A stretch of DNA of 64,000 nt from Pseudorhodoplanes sp. Lineage in GTDB: Bacteria > Pseudomonadota > Alphaproteobacteria > Rhizobiales > Xanthobacteraceae. Location of the stretch: NCBI GenBank assembly GCA_032027085.1, contig JAVSMS010000001.1, positions 3,245,126 to 3,309,125 of the forward strand, given 5' to 3'. The position numbers and the translations under genes are program-made. How positions within the stretch are numbered: position 1 is the stretch's first letter; each line of letters opens with the position of its first letter. Below the pieces are notes generated by a model. The model was not told the origin of the DNA, did no database searches, and saw only the letters and a program-made list of their open reading frames with translations. This document shows, one piece after another, positions 63,628-64,000 of this stretch.

Positions 63628-64000
63628 ATGACCGACAAATTCGACCTCAATCACCCCGCCTTTAAGGACGAGGAAGCCGCCAGAAAGTATCTGGAAGCCT
63701 CCCGCTGGCCGAATGGCGCGGTCTGCCCTCATTGCAAGTCAGGCGACCATGTGAAGCCCTTAGAGGGCAAGTCCATGGGACCGGGCTGGTATCACTGCAA
63801 CGAATGCCGCGAAAAGTTCACCGTGCGCGTTGGCACCCTGTACGAGCGCTCGCATATTCCGCTGCACAAGTGGCTCTTGGCGACGCATCTCCTGACGGCC
63901 TCCAAGAAAGGCATGTCAGCGCATCAACTGCACCGGATGCTCGGCATCACCTACAAGTCCGCATGGTTCATGGCCCATCGCATCCGCAAGGCGATGGAGG
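63628..64000 (+). CDS. IS1595-family transposase, 3' partial
   Basis: The first 124 residues are visible and the gene runs off the window. It starts after AGGAGA. It has a zinc-ribbon-like pair (VCPHCKSGDH and YHCNECREKFTVRVGTLYER) and the segment HKWLLATHLLTASKKGMSAH, QLHRMLGITYKSAWFMAHRI typical of IS1595 transposases. The catalytic DDE part lies outside. Its terminal repeat cannot be confirmed. Confidence 0.88.
   Translation, partial: MTDKFDLNHPAFKDEEAARKYLEASRWPNGAVCPHCKSGDHVKPLEGKSMGPGWYHCNECREKFTVRVGTLYERSHIPLHKWLLATHLLTASKKGMSAHQLHRMLGITYKSAWFMAHRIRKAME

Overview
The window is GC-rich chromosomal DNA of an alphaproteobacterium, almost certainly of the order Hyphomicrobiales (Bradyrhizobium, Rhodopseudomonas or Pseudolabrys-like). 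This rests on gene content and order: a PCMT-like gene, tolC, a PopZ/DUF2497 gene and valS in one stretch, and erpA, dgt, argS, a SPOR protein gene, nagZ, scpA, scpB and tatABC in another. An ExoR-like Sel1 protein and many solute-binding proteins of the Bug and TRAP type fit the same group. The species cannot be fixed from the sequence alone.

Layout. 1-8.1 kb is a metabolic and regulatory patch: a Bug binding protein, a SAM methyltransferase divergent from a GlxA-type regulator, an orphan TRAP binding protein, a hydroxyisobutyrate-dehydrogenase-like enzyme with a carboxymuconolactone-decarboxylase-like protein, and a LysR regulator divergent from a GST and an NTF2-like protein. 8,315-24,206 is an integrated element of about 15.8 kb in the 3' end of tRNA-Asn, bounded by a perfect 48-bp repeat. 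24-30 kb holds tRNA-Asn, tRNA-Cys, the PCMT-like gene, tolC, popZ, a GDSL hydrolase and an MFS gene. 30-37.5 kb holds valS, an amidase, an epimerase, prfC and a 3-methyladenine glycosylase. 37.6-40.3 kb is a three-gene operon (MoxR ATPase, HExxH-plus-VWA protein, LCCL-domain protein). 40.5-44 kb holds ilvD, the exoR-like gene and xth. 44-52.7 kb is a set of efflux and stress genes (RND pump, MFS, ECF sigma factor with an AhpD-like protein, arsP and arsR). 52.7-63.3 kb is the conserved housekeeping run erpA to tatC, with one ABC ATPase inserted before tatA. The right edge has REP-like repeats and the start of an IS1595-type transposase.

The tRNA-Asn element is the most unusual part. It carries a tyrosine integrase, an AlpA-like regulator, a Toprim primase-like protein, a RepA-like helicase, an apparent iteron array (seven TTCSAAC heptamers on a strict 11-bp grid), a RuvC-like nuclease, a large terminase and a DUF4055-type portal. 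No capsid, tail or lysis gene is recognisable. It ends in cargo that includes two tandem proteins with Tat-like signals. It looks like a phage satellite or a stripped phage with its own replication and packaging genes. Paired GTGGCCCC boxes occur at its left end, in its middle and at its right end.

Two smaller systems also deserve attention: the MoxR/VWA/LCCL operon, and an arsR-arsP pair whose repressor has the cysteine spacing of methylarsenite-selective ArsR proteins and whose two promoters share one operator sequence.
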